Of a DNA stretch of 64,000 bases, positions 10,453 through 21,164 are shown in pieces. Each line of letters begins with the position of its first letter. Position 1 is the first letter of the stretch. A program made the position numbers and the translations under genes. A model generated the notes under the pieces. It was not told the DNA's origin and made no database searches. It saw only the letters and a program-made list of their open reading frames with translations. The DNA comes from Cylicocyclus nassatus. Taxonomy: Eukaryota; Nematoda; Chromadorea; Rhabditida; Strongylidae. The stretch spans positions 68,628,371-68,692,370 of the forward strand of contig CATQJL010000223.1 in NCBI GenBank assembly GCA_958299035.1, given 5' to 3'.

Positions 10453-11215
10453 ATAAATAAATAATATAAATAAACATAAACACCGTTTCTTTAGTAAATT
10501 TATGAGTGTACTTGTTGTTTGAGGTGCTTAGCCTGCTTTTCATAACGATTTTTATCATATTCTCAGAGTACGATACCAATCTCAGCCCAGGTGAAGGGGG
10601 TCATCGGGAGTTTGGCCTCAAAGTGAAGGGGGTAAGATCCATCACTCCCCCTATCGCAACTATGCTCATCTCTTTTCATTACTGTAGGATTACGGTAGAA
10701 ACTTCAAAGAAAGTTTTGAGCGATGAAAGGCCATATTTTACCCCAGAAAGGAAACAAAGCCCGAAAACTTTTACACTAGGCTAATTAGAGCTGCTGATTA
10801 TAACTGTAGAGTTCCCAATTTATTATGATGCTTCATTGAAGAGTTATGCCAGGTAAGAGGTAGCGGCCATTTTTCAATGTTCCTAAAAAGTGCGGTTACA
10901 CTGTTTAGAAAGCTTCGTAATCTTGTGAATAGTTGATTATTGAACTCAGCGTCCATAGAAACCCCAATGCACTAGTTTTCACATTCTTTTTGAAAAATTT
11001 TGAAACAGTCGCTTTTTCCACAATGACACCATATGTTTCAAGTTTCTACCGTAATCCTACAGTAATGAAGAGAGGTGGGTGATTGGTTCTATACTAAAAA
11101 TCTAAGTTGAAGCCAGCTCTACAAAACGGTACCTAAAGCGAGGCAAAAGACTTCTTGGGAAGAGAGATATTAACGATCAAACGTTCGATACATTTTTTTG
11201 GGACACCCTGTATAT

Positions 11216-11502
11216 CAGTGCCCAGGATTTCCGCTCGGGGGGGGGGGGGGGGGACAAAAATTTTTTTCGAATGAAGGTGCGTGGCGTTAACCACGCACTC
11301 CGAAAAAATTTTAGGGGTGCTTCTCAAAATTTTTGCGGGTCCCCAACCCCTAAAATCTGGAAAAAGTTTTTTTACAAGGCTAAACTGAATTTTCAAAAAT
11401 TATAAACAAGTTACTTGCACATTTTTATAACCCATATAAGTAACTTTCAAAAATCTCGCGACCCATTTTCGGCTCCCCCCCCCCCCCCTCGGTACGCCAC
11501 TG
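11216..11502. mobile_element. Small hAT-like element with poly-G/poly-C subterminal tracts
   Basis: The right end, read on the other strand, is CAGTGGCGTACCGAGGGG; the left end is CAGTGCCCAGGATTTCCG. CAGTGGCG ends are common among hAT miniature elements. Runs of G (about 11236-11255) and C (about 11475-11488) lie just inside the two ends. No clean 8-bp duplication is visible (CTGTATAT versus ATTATATA). A related one-ended copy begins at 41066. Confidence 0.6.
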
Positions 11503-11510
11503 ATTATATA

Positions 11511-12530
11511 TTAGGTCGTCCCGAAAGTATTTTCGCTTTTTTCAAACATTCGCCACGGTCCGCAGAACAAACATCCTTAGAAGATTTTGGAACCGTTCGA
11601 TGCAGTTTTTTATGCTCTTTCAAATGGTCATCTTCACATTGCAGTTTAACAAATGAGCTCTTAGAAAATAACCAAAAACTGCTACCCACGCTTTTTATCA
11701 AGGTCAAGTTTCGCTATTTTTCTAAATTCTTGTGCTGATTCTCCGAAGAAGTCCAAGCAACCTGCGGGTAGAGCAAACCAAGTAGGATACAAAACAATTT
11801 CCGCCCCTTCCAAATCTTACTTTACAAAATTTTTAGAAATATTTTTTTGATGCTATCAAATTCTATATTTCGTCAACTTAAACCTCATAGAGCATCACTC
11901 GGGAAGCAACTAGGGTGTTATTCGATGCAGCACCTTCTCCTCTTTCAGACATGTTTTTCGTTTTTGATTCGTAAACTTTCAGAGGACAAAATCGACAAAA
12001 TTCATGTTTTTGATGGCCTCCCAAGATGTACCCGAAAAATTCAAAATCTGATATTTCGAACCTGGAAACGCTCATTTGTCTTGTAAAACTAGTAATGAAT
12101 CTTAATCTATCTTTAAGAGTATCAAAAACTGAAAATTTATCAGAGTTTGACGAGTCTTCGTCTGGTATGGGTCTGCTACAATTCGATAGTGTTGTTTGAA
12201 ATTTTGTCAAAAAATCATGGAGAGCTCTGGGAAGGAGAAGGAAATTGTTTTGTATCCTGCTTGGTTCGCTCTGTCCGCGGGTTGCTTGGGCTTCTTCGGA
12301 GAATCAGTACAAGAATTTAGAAAAATAAAGAAACTTGACCTTGGTAAAAACTGCGGGTCGCAGTTTTTGGTAATTTTCTGAGAGCTCGTTTGTTAAATTG
12401 CAATATAAAGATAACAGTTCGAAAGAGCATAAAAACTGCATCGAATGCTTCCAAAACCTTTTAAGGATGTTTGTTCTCCGGACCGTGGCGAATGTTTGAA
12501 AAAAGCGAAAATACTTTCGGGACAACCTAA
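11511..12530. mobile_element. Mariner-type foldback element, family C (about 1.0 kb)
   Basis: Inverted ends TTAGGTCGTCCCGAAAGTAT and ATACTTTCGGGACAACCTAA, TA on each side. The arms stay paired for several hundred bases: GCTTTTTTCAAACATTCG and CGAATGTTTGAAAAAAGC, then TTTTGTATCCTGCTTGGTT mirrored near 11780. Open frames in it on both strands reflect the palindrome and are not genes. Related sequences are at 14130-14163 and 60063-63876. Confidence 0.82.
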
Positions 12531-13146
12531 TATATATACATATATCATCAGCTCCACGATTCGTGTAGAGGCGGAGTCACAAGCGCGCCTGCGTACGGAA
12601 CATGTTAACATACGGCGCGGAAATCAGCTGTTGCGTTTCAGCAGCTGAGAACAAAATTAAGCTCCCTATACGTTTTTTCAATGTTTTTCTTTCGTTCTTT
12701 ATCTGAGTTCTCATCTAAATTGCTTATTAGGTCTTTCTACGGTTATTTCTCGTACAATTTCTTTTTTCTCTCGCCATTAGATGCCGTATGCTGCGAACTG
12801 ACACTCTTCGCCGATTTTTTTGCATTCTAGTCTAGTTTTCGTTGCTGTTCGTTACTCTCGTTGTAGTATTCTCATCACTTTACCTGTTTTGATACTGTGC
12901 ACCATTCGTTATCGTTCTGATTGCGGTTTCCGTTTTCTTTCATGTAACCACAATCGTCGCATATTGGTGAGTTGTTGCCATTTCGATTCCGTCAAACTTT
13001 TTTTTTATTTTCTTCTTTATTCAGCATGCTTCAGTTCAAGCATTCATATATGTGATGTCATAATCTGCTTTTATCCCTAAAGCTCCCCTCCCCCTACACG
13101 CTGCCTCTGCTACGGTTTTTCACCGATCGTTTCACTTCTTTTTTAA
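12531..13146 (+). other. Unassigned stretch with two weak exon candidates
   Basis: Not part of a recognised repeat. 12867-12966 is preceded by TTGTAG and followed by GTGAGT, and is open in one frame; 13025-13051 is preceded by TTTATTCAG and followed by GTGATG and continues that frame in phase 0. The joined product is short and hydrophobic and does not join in phase to the exon candidate starting near 13147. Recorded as possible upstream exons only. Confidence 0.2.
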
Positions 13147-13746
13147 GAAAGTGAACCCCTCGGTGCTTTAACTGAAAGAGCAGCATTTCCAAAAAGACTC
13201 TCACCTACTCTTTCTAGCTCGCTCATGCATGCTGTGATCAAATTTAATGCATTTAGGAAACAAGGTCAAGTGAGTTTTTCTTTCTGTTTATTTCTTTTCC
13301 TTATCCTTGTTTGAACGTGTAGCCACGTCATGATGTGGCTGCTGCAAACGAAGAGTTCAGTCTCGAATTATTTGATCTGAGGCTTGTACTGGCTTAGAAT
13401 CTTTCAGTCTTCGAGATGCAGCGCAACGATTTTGTGAGTTGAATGGAATCTGAATGGAAAGAGGAAAATAGTATTATTTAGTCTGCTCTTGCTTGCCGTT
13501 TGATCCTTGGCAAGCACACATTTGGCGCGGTAAAAGTTCCTTGCTTAAACCTTCTTTCTTGATAAATTAGAGCATTTTTGCAGACTTCTTCACCTCAACA
13601 AACAACCAATCATCCTAGTGACAGGGTAACCATCTCTCATTTGCAATTTTGTTGTTGTATTTCTGATTCCTTTCCTCTTTACATTGCAGAAAATGCATCT
13701 AACTTCATCTGGATGCTCCAGAAAATTTTGGAACCATTTTTTATAA
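13147..13746 (+). CDS. Candidate multi-exon gene fragment, unknown function
   Basis: Six short open segments can be joined in phase: up to 13269, 13323-13359, 13408-13433, 13482-13529, 13584-13625 and 13690-13746 (stop TAA 13744-13746). Introns are 53, 48, 48, 54 and 64 nt, a nematode-like size. Acceptors include CTTTCAG, TTTTTGCAG and ATTGCAG; donors include GTGAGT, GTGAGT, GTAAAA and GTAACC. The donor at 13360 (GTCTCG) is weak, the acceptor before the second segment is GTGTAG, and the 5' limit at 13147 follows TTTTAAG and is uncertain. The predicted peptide includes KFNAFRKQGQ, FEMQRNDF and ILGKHTFGA; no family is recognised. Four consecutive phase-0 joins between consensus sites are hard to get by chance, but this could still be a decayed gene. 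An ATG at 13416 would give a 54-aa product from the last four segments alone. Confidence 0.35.
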
Positions 13747-14129
13747 CGGAGCCTTACTATCATAAGTAAAAACTGCTGAGTCAACCGAATTCATCTTGAC
13801 CTTGTTTCTACAATCCAGTGTTGGCTCTAACTGTATACGCGCTGCTTCTCGTCCACACAGTTCGAAGACATTTTGAGTATTATCAGATTTCACTCTGTAA
13901 AGTATTGGTCGCCTTTTTTCTTGGTGAGATATTACCTACCACATTAATATCTGAACGCTGCTTAGCAAACCTATTTTTGTTTATCGTAGTTCTATAAAAC
14001 TTTCAATAGTGTGGGTAAAATTAGTTACACAAGTTTGAATTCACTAGTAAGAATTAGCACTCGTCTTGAACGTAGAGAGTCTTTAGATTTCATTACAAAA
14101 ACCTTTGTTCTATCAAATGTGGCGCCCAT
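13747..14129. other. Unassigned sequence
   Basis: No recognisable gene or repeat. It contains ATTAGTTACACAAGTTTGA near 14021, which resembles part of the nematode SL1 leader but is not followed by a donor or an Sm-site structure. Confidence 0.4.
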
Positions 14130-14163
14130 TGAAAAAAGCGAAATTACTTTCGGGATGACCTAA
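14130..14163. repeat. Isolated right end of a family-C mariner-type element
   Basis: TTGAAAAAAGCGAAATTAC then TTTCGGGATGACCTAA before TATA matches the right end of 11511-12530. A convincing left partner was not found; TTAGGTC near 12728 is too diverged to claim. Confidence 0.6.
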
Positions 14164-16689
14164 TATATAATCAGCACAAGTCAATTGACACTAGAAGCTT
14201 GGTACCATCTCTCTTTCACTTCTCCTCCCACCTTACCAGCCTTTCGGTCCACCACTGATAGATAAATATAGCGGCATAAAGCTCCAGTTCAGTGTATTAT
14301 ACACAGTTCTTGCTTTAAAAAATTCACAAGAATTCATAAAAATTTAATGCAGGTACTATAAGAAAAGTTCTGTAAATTTCTTACTCTTTCAAAGTAGGAG
14401 ATGTGCTAAAAGCTAAAATCAAACAAATATAGCATCTGAAAAGCATCAATTGCAACAGATTTCAATAGTAAATTTTACTCTAAATCCGCTACTCTTTAAT
14501 TAATTACCGTTTGAAATCATCAGTTGTCATAAGGTAGAAGTATCCGCCTGTCATTCTGTTTACCACAGTTTCTTCTACAACGTCAGCATTATTTCGAATT
14601 TCATTTAGAAACCTTCTTGATGTGCTAACCTTTCCTCAATGTCAGGAAGAAACAAGGATTGTCCTGAGGTTAGCTAATTCATCTCCGCTATCTTTTCTTT
14701 ATTTCCAGCTATACACTGATTGAAACAATGACGTAACCAGCTTCCAATCAGTACTTTCCAAAAAACTGAGAAAATTGTGTACGGCTTAGAAACTGCGGTA
14801 GTACTCTCTTTGTAATATAACTTTCAAAAATTTCCTGCAATTATTAGTGTAGAATTTTTCTTTTGCAACGCAACAAATATGCAAGAGACTAAAAACAACT
14901 TTTGCAAAAAAAGATGAGGACTCACAATGCACTGCAAAAGAATTTGTGTCAAATCTTTTGATGCCCTTCAGAAAAGTGGAGAATCAGATTTTATTTGAGA
15001 CGCCGAAATTAAAAAAACAGTTTGAGAAGTATTCATAAAAAGCTAGAGATTGCAGCCCGCTAATCAATTCGAAAAAAAGAAAGATCTTGAGGCGTCACGA
15101 AAGGTGTTTTAGCAAGTAAGAGAAACTAAAGGCCAGAATTTTAGAGTAATGAAAAACAAAAAATTTTTGCAAGAAAATTGGAAAGAATCTGCAAATGTTC
15201 CTAAAAAAACTTCGTGGGACAAAGGAAGAAGTGCTATACTCAAGTTTCACATCGAAAGTTCAGTGGTTTGTTTTTTCTAGAAGTGTGAAGTCAGAACCAC
15301 TGCTTTTACTAGAAGGATTACTGAAGGATTGACAGTGACTTACTCAAGAAGGCTTCGTGGTGATTTTTTAAGATACAAAAATACTTAAGGTGAATGGGAG
15401 CTTGAGAGGAAACCATTAAGAGCAGCATTTTGAAGTTTGGTTTTCTAGAATAGTAAATATTTGATGAAAAAAATGTCACCAAAGAGTAATTAAATGAGGG
15501 ACGATTCAATACTTTTCCACTAAAAATTAGGATAAATTCAGATAAGACGGAACCTAGCAATTGCTATGAACATACAAAAAGTCGGTAGAAAGCGAAGAGA
15601 GAGTTGCAACAGGGGCAACAGTTCAAAAAACTTTTCGGTTGAAGAAAAAGCAGAGACTTGTGGCTTGTGTTTATATCGTGTAAAGACTATTAAGTTGTTC
15701 GCCGCAAATTGGCTCAAAAATTTTTTCTAACTTAAAAATTTACCAACCACTCATCTTTACTACCCATCGGACAGCGGCCTTTTGCATTGATCCACTCACA
15801 CTAGGAGGAGAAATTTCTTACATATAACAACAAAGAATAGTACTTACATAAACATTGCAAGTTGTATACAATCGAAGAAAGAAATCTTAGACTGGATCTT
15901 TCATGCACCATAGGTTTTGAGCGGATTTTATACTAAAGAGCAGCTTCTTAAATTCACGCTACAAATTTAACATGTCCAGATGTTGGAGCTACAAAAAAAA
16001 ACATAAAAAAAACGTTGAAAGACACAAAAACTTCACAACTCGGACTGCAAAAGGAAATAACAAAAAGCTATGAAAACGAAGATGAAGACATTCAAAAGTC
16101 AACGAAAGCACACCTCATTTACTGTAGATTAGATAGATACTGATTGAGCAGTATACAAAAAATAGAATGCTGTGATCGCCTATGGCACTTACGCATAAAG
16201 TGACGTGGCAGTACGAAATGCGAAACCTTAAACGTTTTTTGTTTGAAGTCCTCAAAATTCTGCATTTTGGGAAATTTTCGATGAATTTTTTGGGAAGTTC
16301 CTAACCGCGATGTTCTTGACGTCAAAGCTCACGGGAAATTCCCATGTTTCCGCTTCCATTCACTTCTGTGCTATAGGAAAACTTTCGGGGAAATCAAAAT
16401 CGCTTGTCCTCAGTTTCCATGAATTGTTTGAGAACGTCCCAACAGGAACTAACAGGAAAGACAACGCGGGACTAAGAATTCAAAAAATTCAATGTAATTC
16501 ATGAAAAACTAGAAGCCTTTGACGTGCTCTTCGAATTTATAAAAGCAAAACTTAGCGTTTTTATATCTAATTCTTTTCTTTCTTATCTTCTACTTGATAG
16601 TCATCACTTTCGAAACATGGTTGTTTTTGAAACAATCTTCAATTAGTCTTTCCTCGTTTTCCTCCCATGTTGTGGATTGCCTGCTCTCG
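14164..16689. other. Unassigned AT-rich sequence
   Basis: No protein family, transposon end or RNA gene was recognised on either strand. Open frames here are short and have no splice context I could support. Confidence 0.4.
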
Positions 16690-16885
16690 GAGGGAGAATC
16701 TGGAATTTGAAATGCCGCCAAATAAAAAAAATTTCCCATTTTCTGCGGCTTTTATAAGTTTTCGAGAGTCTCTTTTGCTTTTGTTAATTGCTCTGCTCTT
16801 CTTTCTTTTCTATTTTCTATAAACAACTTTTCTATTTTCTATAAACAACCTTCACTTTATATAAGGGCAGGTATTGAAAGAAACA
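16690..16885. repeat. Dispersed repeat related to 21165-21390, with a 22-bp tandem duplication
   Basis: Shares with 21165-21390 the order AAATGCCGCCAA / GAAAAGCCGCCAAGTGAAAG, then GCTTTTATA, then a run ending TAAACAACCTTCACTTT. The 22-bp unit at 16806-16827 is repeated exactly at 16828-16849. No coding potential seen. Copy boundaries are approximate. Confidence 0.45.
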
Positions 16886-18300
16886 TCTCTTTTGACCTAT
16901 CTTCAAGCTATTAAGGTTATGCTTTCAAGTCATCTGAAAAGGTCTCGTACCTCACTTGAAGCGATCTCGAAAAAAAATATATCGAACAGAACCAAAACGT
17001 TTTAGTTTTTTCTGATATGTGGGAAGATGTTAGTCCTCGTAGACTCTACGGAAGGAATTTTTGAACCAAAGCACATTTTTTGCGAATATTTCTCAAAAAA
17101 TAATTCTGGATAACGGAAAGGTAGCTCAAAAAGCATTGCGTTCAGCTCTTCATGGGCCTCAGCGCACTGCCAAGGGAGCGAATGTTCTAAAATGAATTGG
17201 TTTGAGGACGTTTTCTCGAGAAAAGAGCATTCTTTGCCATTTGTGCAGGTTTTGTCAAGTGGAAAGAACCAATGCCTTCAATCGGCAGAGCTATTTCAAG
17301 TGCAGCTGGCGACACAATTTTTTGCAGCTTAGGCGTGCGAATCATGAATAGCGGCCACTATCGAAAAATTGATAATGAACGCTCTTACATCACCTAGCAA
17401 ACAAGATAAAACAAATGGCAATATTCAGCCATTCATACGGAGAAGAGTTATAATTGTTCAAAAAGGACTAGAAAGATAATATATTTACAATCTCTTCATT
17501 TGAAGCGATTTTTCTGAAGAAAAAAACACACAATATATACAAAAAAAACGCTGAAAAACGTTTTTTCCAACTTTGTGACCGCTCGGCTGTTAAAAAAGAA
17601 CTCATTTGCGGTCTTCTCCACCTTAGCACACCATCTATTGCAGTTCATCTCCTGATCCATCCTCAACTTATGCCAGCGCGGAAAAGTCGTTGCGGCATTC
17701 ATACTGATGTGGCAAAGTCGCTGCGGCAGGTGATCGGCCGGTATTTTAAAGCATAGGAAAATGGGTGTTCGACAATTCAACTGAGGAATGTGAAATAAGG
17801 GCTTCAAGGGATATCATATAGCCTGAGAAGGATTTACCATGGGCTTAATGTTACGATTTGCCACACTAACTCATATTTTCTTTCTTTTACCTAGATTCTA
17901 TTGTGCAGACGTGTTTTGCGGTAAAACAGCGCACATAACCCATAGATGACTAGTAAGTACTGCTCAATGAAGATTTTTCTGAACGAGCGTTTTTTTCAAA
18001 CAAAGAAAAGGCCGAAAAGAATATTTGAAGCATGCGAAATACACCTGAGGATTTTCACCGTTGAAACAGTGACTTTGTTATGATTACTGTAACCAGCGTG
18101 CCATTTGCCTTAATGAATTTTTGCGTCAATCTAAGGTCTTCAAATATTATACTATATATAAAACGCAAGCACCCCCATCTGACGTTATCGCTCGCGACAG
18201 GGTTGTCGACACCGTCCGTCGTCTCGTGCCGGTGCAAGCACACCAAGCTGAAGACTCACAATGATAGTGATGCCTGTCTTAGACGATGTTGATCAAGTGG
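16886..18300. other. Unassigned sequence with a TATA-like motif
   Basis: A minus-strand frame at 17496-17807 (103 aa) and a plus-strand frame at 18080-18292 (70 aa) are not recognised. TACTATATATAAAACGC near 18150 resembles a core promoter and is followed by a locally GC-rich stretch (18170-18250); no supported gene structure follows. The short direct repeat GTCG(T/C)TGCGGCA occurs at about 17688 and 17716. Confidence 0.25.
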
Positions 18301-19386
18301 CATGACCAAAAAAGTACTATCATTAAACAAGCTAGTCTTTCGTAAAGTTCGAATCGTTTTACACATTAGAGCAGGTTAGTTCACAACTACTCTCAAACCT
18401 TTATATTCCTTCACCATTACTAGATTGCAAATCTAGATACAAAATTCCATGACTGAGAAATTTACACACTCTTTTATCCCACTCTTTTATCCCACATCAC
18501 ACTCTTTTATAACTTTGCAAGAAGGATGATTCAGGAGGACTCCTTATTAGGATGATTCACGATTAACAGTTCAGTTTATTTCAAAAGCTCTGATAAGTTC
18601 GCACAGAAAACTGCATCGCCAATCCTTTGGTTTAAGCACGAACTCCTTGAGGACTATTATATGAATAGCTTTTTTTTGTTCCAACAAGTGCCGCAGAAAT
18701 TGTTGCTAGAAGATTAATTTTAATTGTTATCTAATATCTCATTTCTACTCTGGAGCGTATAATTGAAATGCACCCTAAGTTTTTCAAAAAATTCAAATAC
18801 TTCAGCAAAATATTGCGGTTTCCCATAATTTATTTCTTGAGTGCTTAATATGTTTCTCACCCCCAAAACAGTTGGCCAAATCTATATTCGATATTTATTC
18901 TGCACCCAAATTTTTCTGCTAACATATTACAGCAAGAAATTTAATGTTCTCCAGATTCTTTCATGAAACGCTTAGCAAATGTTTTATCAAACAAAGTGCA
19001 CTAAATGTTTCTGGAAATTCCCCGAAAATATTCTTAGTTTCCTCAGACAGTTTATGTCAATGATTTTTTGAGTAAGTACTTTGTTTGAAATGCCCATGTC
19101 ATTCAAAAAATTGCCAGGTATCAGCAGAACAGTTGCAGTCTTTAGATATTCAATTATTTTACTTCTCAATATTGCCGACACTGATCTGCTCACTCAAAAG
19201 CAACTTTATTCTGTGTTTTAGCAGTAATTTGATACAGTTTTGATCGTGCAACACTATGGTGAACAGTGCGTTACTTTGTTTTCTTGAAAAACATTGTTGT
19301 CTGTGCAAGAGATCAGTGATTGATACAAATTCCTAAGCCAGATATTAAGCATTTCTGATAATTGTGACATGCCATTTAAGAGGTAT
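18301..19386. other. Unassigned AT-rich sequence
   Basis: Only a short imperfect tandem of CACTCTTTTATCC near 18466-18510 was noticed. No gene or mobile element recognised. Confidence 0.4.
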
Positions 19387-19406
19387 TTAGTTCGACTGAG
19401 CATGCT

Positions 19407-19634
19407 TTAATTGCGAGAGGCTGGCGATAATGGCAATAAGTCGATGGCATCGTATATTTTGAACAAGGGATCTTGAGCTTTTGATATCGTGCGATAGTAG
19501 GGCCTTCCTATCAAGCCAACGATCAAGTCGCGGCTCAAAATGTCGCTTCGGAAAAGAGAATACCTCTCTGGGATAAGAAAAAGACAAGAGTACCTCCAAG
19601 TTGGCATCGCTCCCCTCCAGTAAAGCCTGCCCAT
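19407..19634 (-). CDS. Unrecognised open frame, possibly a relic
   Basis: A 75-aa minus-strand frame with plausible protein texture (SDILSRDLIVGLIGRPYYR, then AIDLLPLSPASRN). The overlapping minus frame 19599-19387 is also open. The region just upstream (19640-19740) is more GC-rich than its surroundings and open in a third frame, which could mean a frameshifted relic. No family is recognised and no splice sites support it. Confidence 0.2.
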   Translation of the reverse strand: MGRLYWRGAMPTWRYSCLFLIPERYSLFRSDILSRDLIVGLIGRPYYRTISKAQDPLFKIYDAIDLLPLSPASRN

Positions 19635-19740
19635 CGTGCCAGCCTGCTCAACATCACCGTTTGTCCCAACAACCCCGCGGGTGCTCCTAAACGGGGATGG
19701 TGGGGTCTTCGCGAATCGCCTTTAAATTCAGAAACAAGGA

Positions 19741-20504
19741 CATGGTAAGGCTCAGGAACGACAAAAACATGAATAGAGAGTTTGCGTGCTTTTAAGAATG
19801 ATATCAGGTTGATATGTTTAGTGATGACGTAGGTTGATATGTGTCATGACACAAAAGATGAGCTGTATGTCCCATAATTTGCTGAGAGGATACTTCAAAC
19901 TTAGTAGAAGTGATCTTATGTGTTTGCTATTTTTGAAAAATTATAAAGCTACACTATATGGCCTTTAATTGACTGAGTTGCAAAATACGTGTGGTTCTTT
20001 TTACTTCTTTCTAATTTTTTTTGGAATGATATCGTAAAGCGTTTGCCACAATGCGTACATGCAAAAAACTCTAAGTCATACCCTCGATACATAGAGCCAC
20101 GTACTCTGGTAACCTTCACTTTGAGGGCTATGTGGGGACACAACCTTCACCTGGAAAAAACAGAAGTCATCCGGGGCTTTGCCCCGGATGTTATTATCCT
20201 GACTATATCGGAACGAATGTTAAGGAAGCAAATGTAGGGGATAATATCTCTAACTTATCTCAGCGAAACTAAAAATTTGCGTTTTCATAGCCTTTTTTAC
20301 CTTAAAAAGAAGGTTTCGGTGGAGTTTTCGCCGGCATTCAAGACAAAATTCCTCAGTCATCCTTTTATTTGAACAAAATCGAGTTTCACAAGTCTAGGAA
20401 AGCTATTGGAGTTAATTAAAAACGAGAAACTGCGCTCAAATCTTGCATAGAGACTCGCGCACGAAATTGCTGGTCTATCTCGTTAATGAGCGATTTTTAA
20501 CGCT
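19741..20504. other. Unassigned sequence
   Basis: A minus frame at 20143-19949 contains CTHCGKRFT, which looks like half a zinc finger but lacks correctly spaced histidines. A strong hairpin is at 20168-20190. Nothing else recognised. Confidence 0.3.
20168..20190. repeat. Perfect 10-bp hairpin with a 3-base loop
   Basis: CATCCGGGGC, TTT, GCCCCGGATG. It is very GC-rich in an AT-rich stretch. Its function is unknown; it could be part of a Helitron-type 3' end or a relic of another element, but no CTRR terminus follows. Confidence 0.6.
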
Positions 20505-20800
20505 TGGGACGTTGTCAGTGCTCCTGTTCGTGTCATGACGATCGGAATGGTATATAACGTTGCAGGGTTTCGTTGAGACCCCGCGGAGATCTACGACCAG
20601 AGCCAAATGCCCCGTTGGCTCTGGTCTGTCTCCGCTGCTTGTCTGCGTCTCCGCGCGCTGCGCGCTACCTCGCAACCCCAAACGCGGGGCGCGGGGCATT
20701 TAGCTCTGGTACCCTTTTCTTCGCTGTTTTGAACCCAATTTCAGCAAGCTATATATCATTTTAAAGTTTTGATCTCTATTTTCACGCTGACAACGTCCCA
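20505..20800. mobile_element. Small foldback element with TGGGACGTTGTCAG ends
   Basis: Perfect 14-bp terminal inverted repeats (20505-20518 and 20787-20800). Inside is a second inverted pair, ACCAGAGC.AAATGCCCCG near 20597 against CGGGGCATTTAGCTCTGG near 20694. The interior is GC-rich. An isolated GACAACGTCCCAG at 21097-21109 is another end of the same family. No clear target duplication was found, so the superfamily is unassigned. Confidence 0.65.
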
Positions 20801-21164
20801 GAATCACATTTTTTGATTTGATCGAGAAATCCGGCAAAAACCTTGTTTTAGAAAATCTCTTGTTTATCTTCTAGTTTAACTATTTTCACGCGGTTTTTTT
20901 GTGCATTCTATAGATCTTGCCTCTATTCATAATGCAGACAACCACCCAGCCCCTACCTCCTCGATTATGGTGGAATTTTTTGCGAAAAATTGTAAAAGGT
21001 GGGTTTTTTCTTTACCTTGTTCTGTTTCAGTGCTTTCGCATCGATTTTCTTCCAGCTTGGGCGATTATTGCTCAGAACAATAATCGCAACAATCCAGACA
21101 ACGTCCCAGGAAACAGGAACGTCATTGCGGGGGTAAAAATTTAAAGGACGCATCAAAAATCAAA
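20801..21164. other. Unassigned sequence
   Basis: Open frames at 20901-21144 are short and mutually overlapping; no family recognised. GACAACGTCCCAG at 21097-21109 is a stray terminus of the element type at 20505-20800. Confidence 0.35.

Larger units (their letters stand above)
7013..10664 (-). mobile_element. hAT-superfamily DNA transposon nested in A2
   Basis: Terminal inverted repeats CATAGGTGCGATAGGGGGAG (left) and CATAGTTGCGATAGGGGGAG (right, complement) differ at one of 20 positions. An exact 8-bp duplication, CTCATCTC, flanks the element at 7005-7012 and 10665-10672; 8-bp target duplications are characteristic of hAT. Four direct copies of GTGAAGGGGGT lie just inside the ends (7048-7058, 7083-7093, 10591-10601, 10623-10633), a likely subterminal transposase-binding array. 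Decayed transposase coding lies on the minus strand at 7454-8478. The element is itself interrupted by a mariner-type miniature element at 8857-9702. Confidence 0.9.
6874..11210. mobile_element. CAGGGTGTCCC-family element split by a hAT insertion (copy A2)
   Basis: The left part (6874-7012) matches the start of A1 and the right part (10665-11210) matches its remainder, including the inverted GATTACGGTAGAAACTT segments, ending in TTTTGGGACACCCTG before TA. The 3.65-kb sequence between them is a separate hAT element with its own target duplication. Without the insertion A2 would be about the same size as A1 and A3. Confidence 0.85.

Noticed and set aside
11415..12648. Several frames of 60-110 aa on both strands
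   Set aside because: All lie in the inverted arms of the mariner-type element 11511-12530 and have no recognisable domain or splice context.
14015..14045. SL1 RNA gene
   Set aside because: Only a partial leader-like word is present; no donor, stem-loops or Sm-binding site follow.
12719..14163. A single large family-C element from TTAGGTC near 12728 to the right end at 14163
   Set aside because: The left word matches only about seven bases; continuing similarity is too weak to claim a paired terminus.
18055..18292. Promoter plus small cysteine-containing gene after the TATA-like motif
   Set aside because: The frame begins upstream of the TATA-like motif, has no splice or poly(A) support, and no family was recognised.
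18335..18365. tRNA gene suggested by GTTCGAATC
   Set aside because: The word resembles a B box, but there is no A box, acceptor stem or cloverleaf at the right spacing.
19949..20143. C2H2 zinc finger (CTHCGKRFT)
   Set aside because: Histidines are not at the required spacing and the surrounding frame is short and unsupported.
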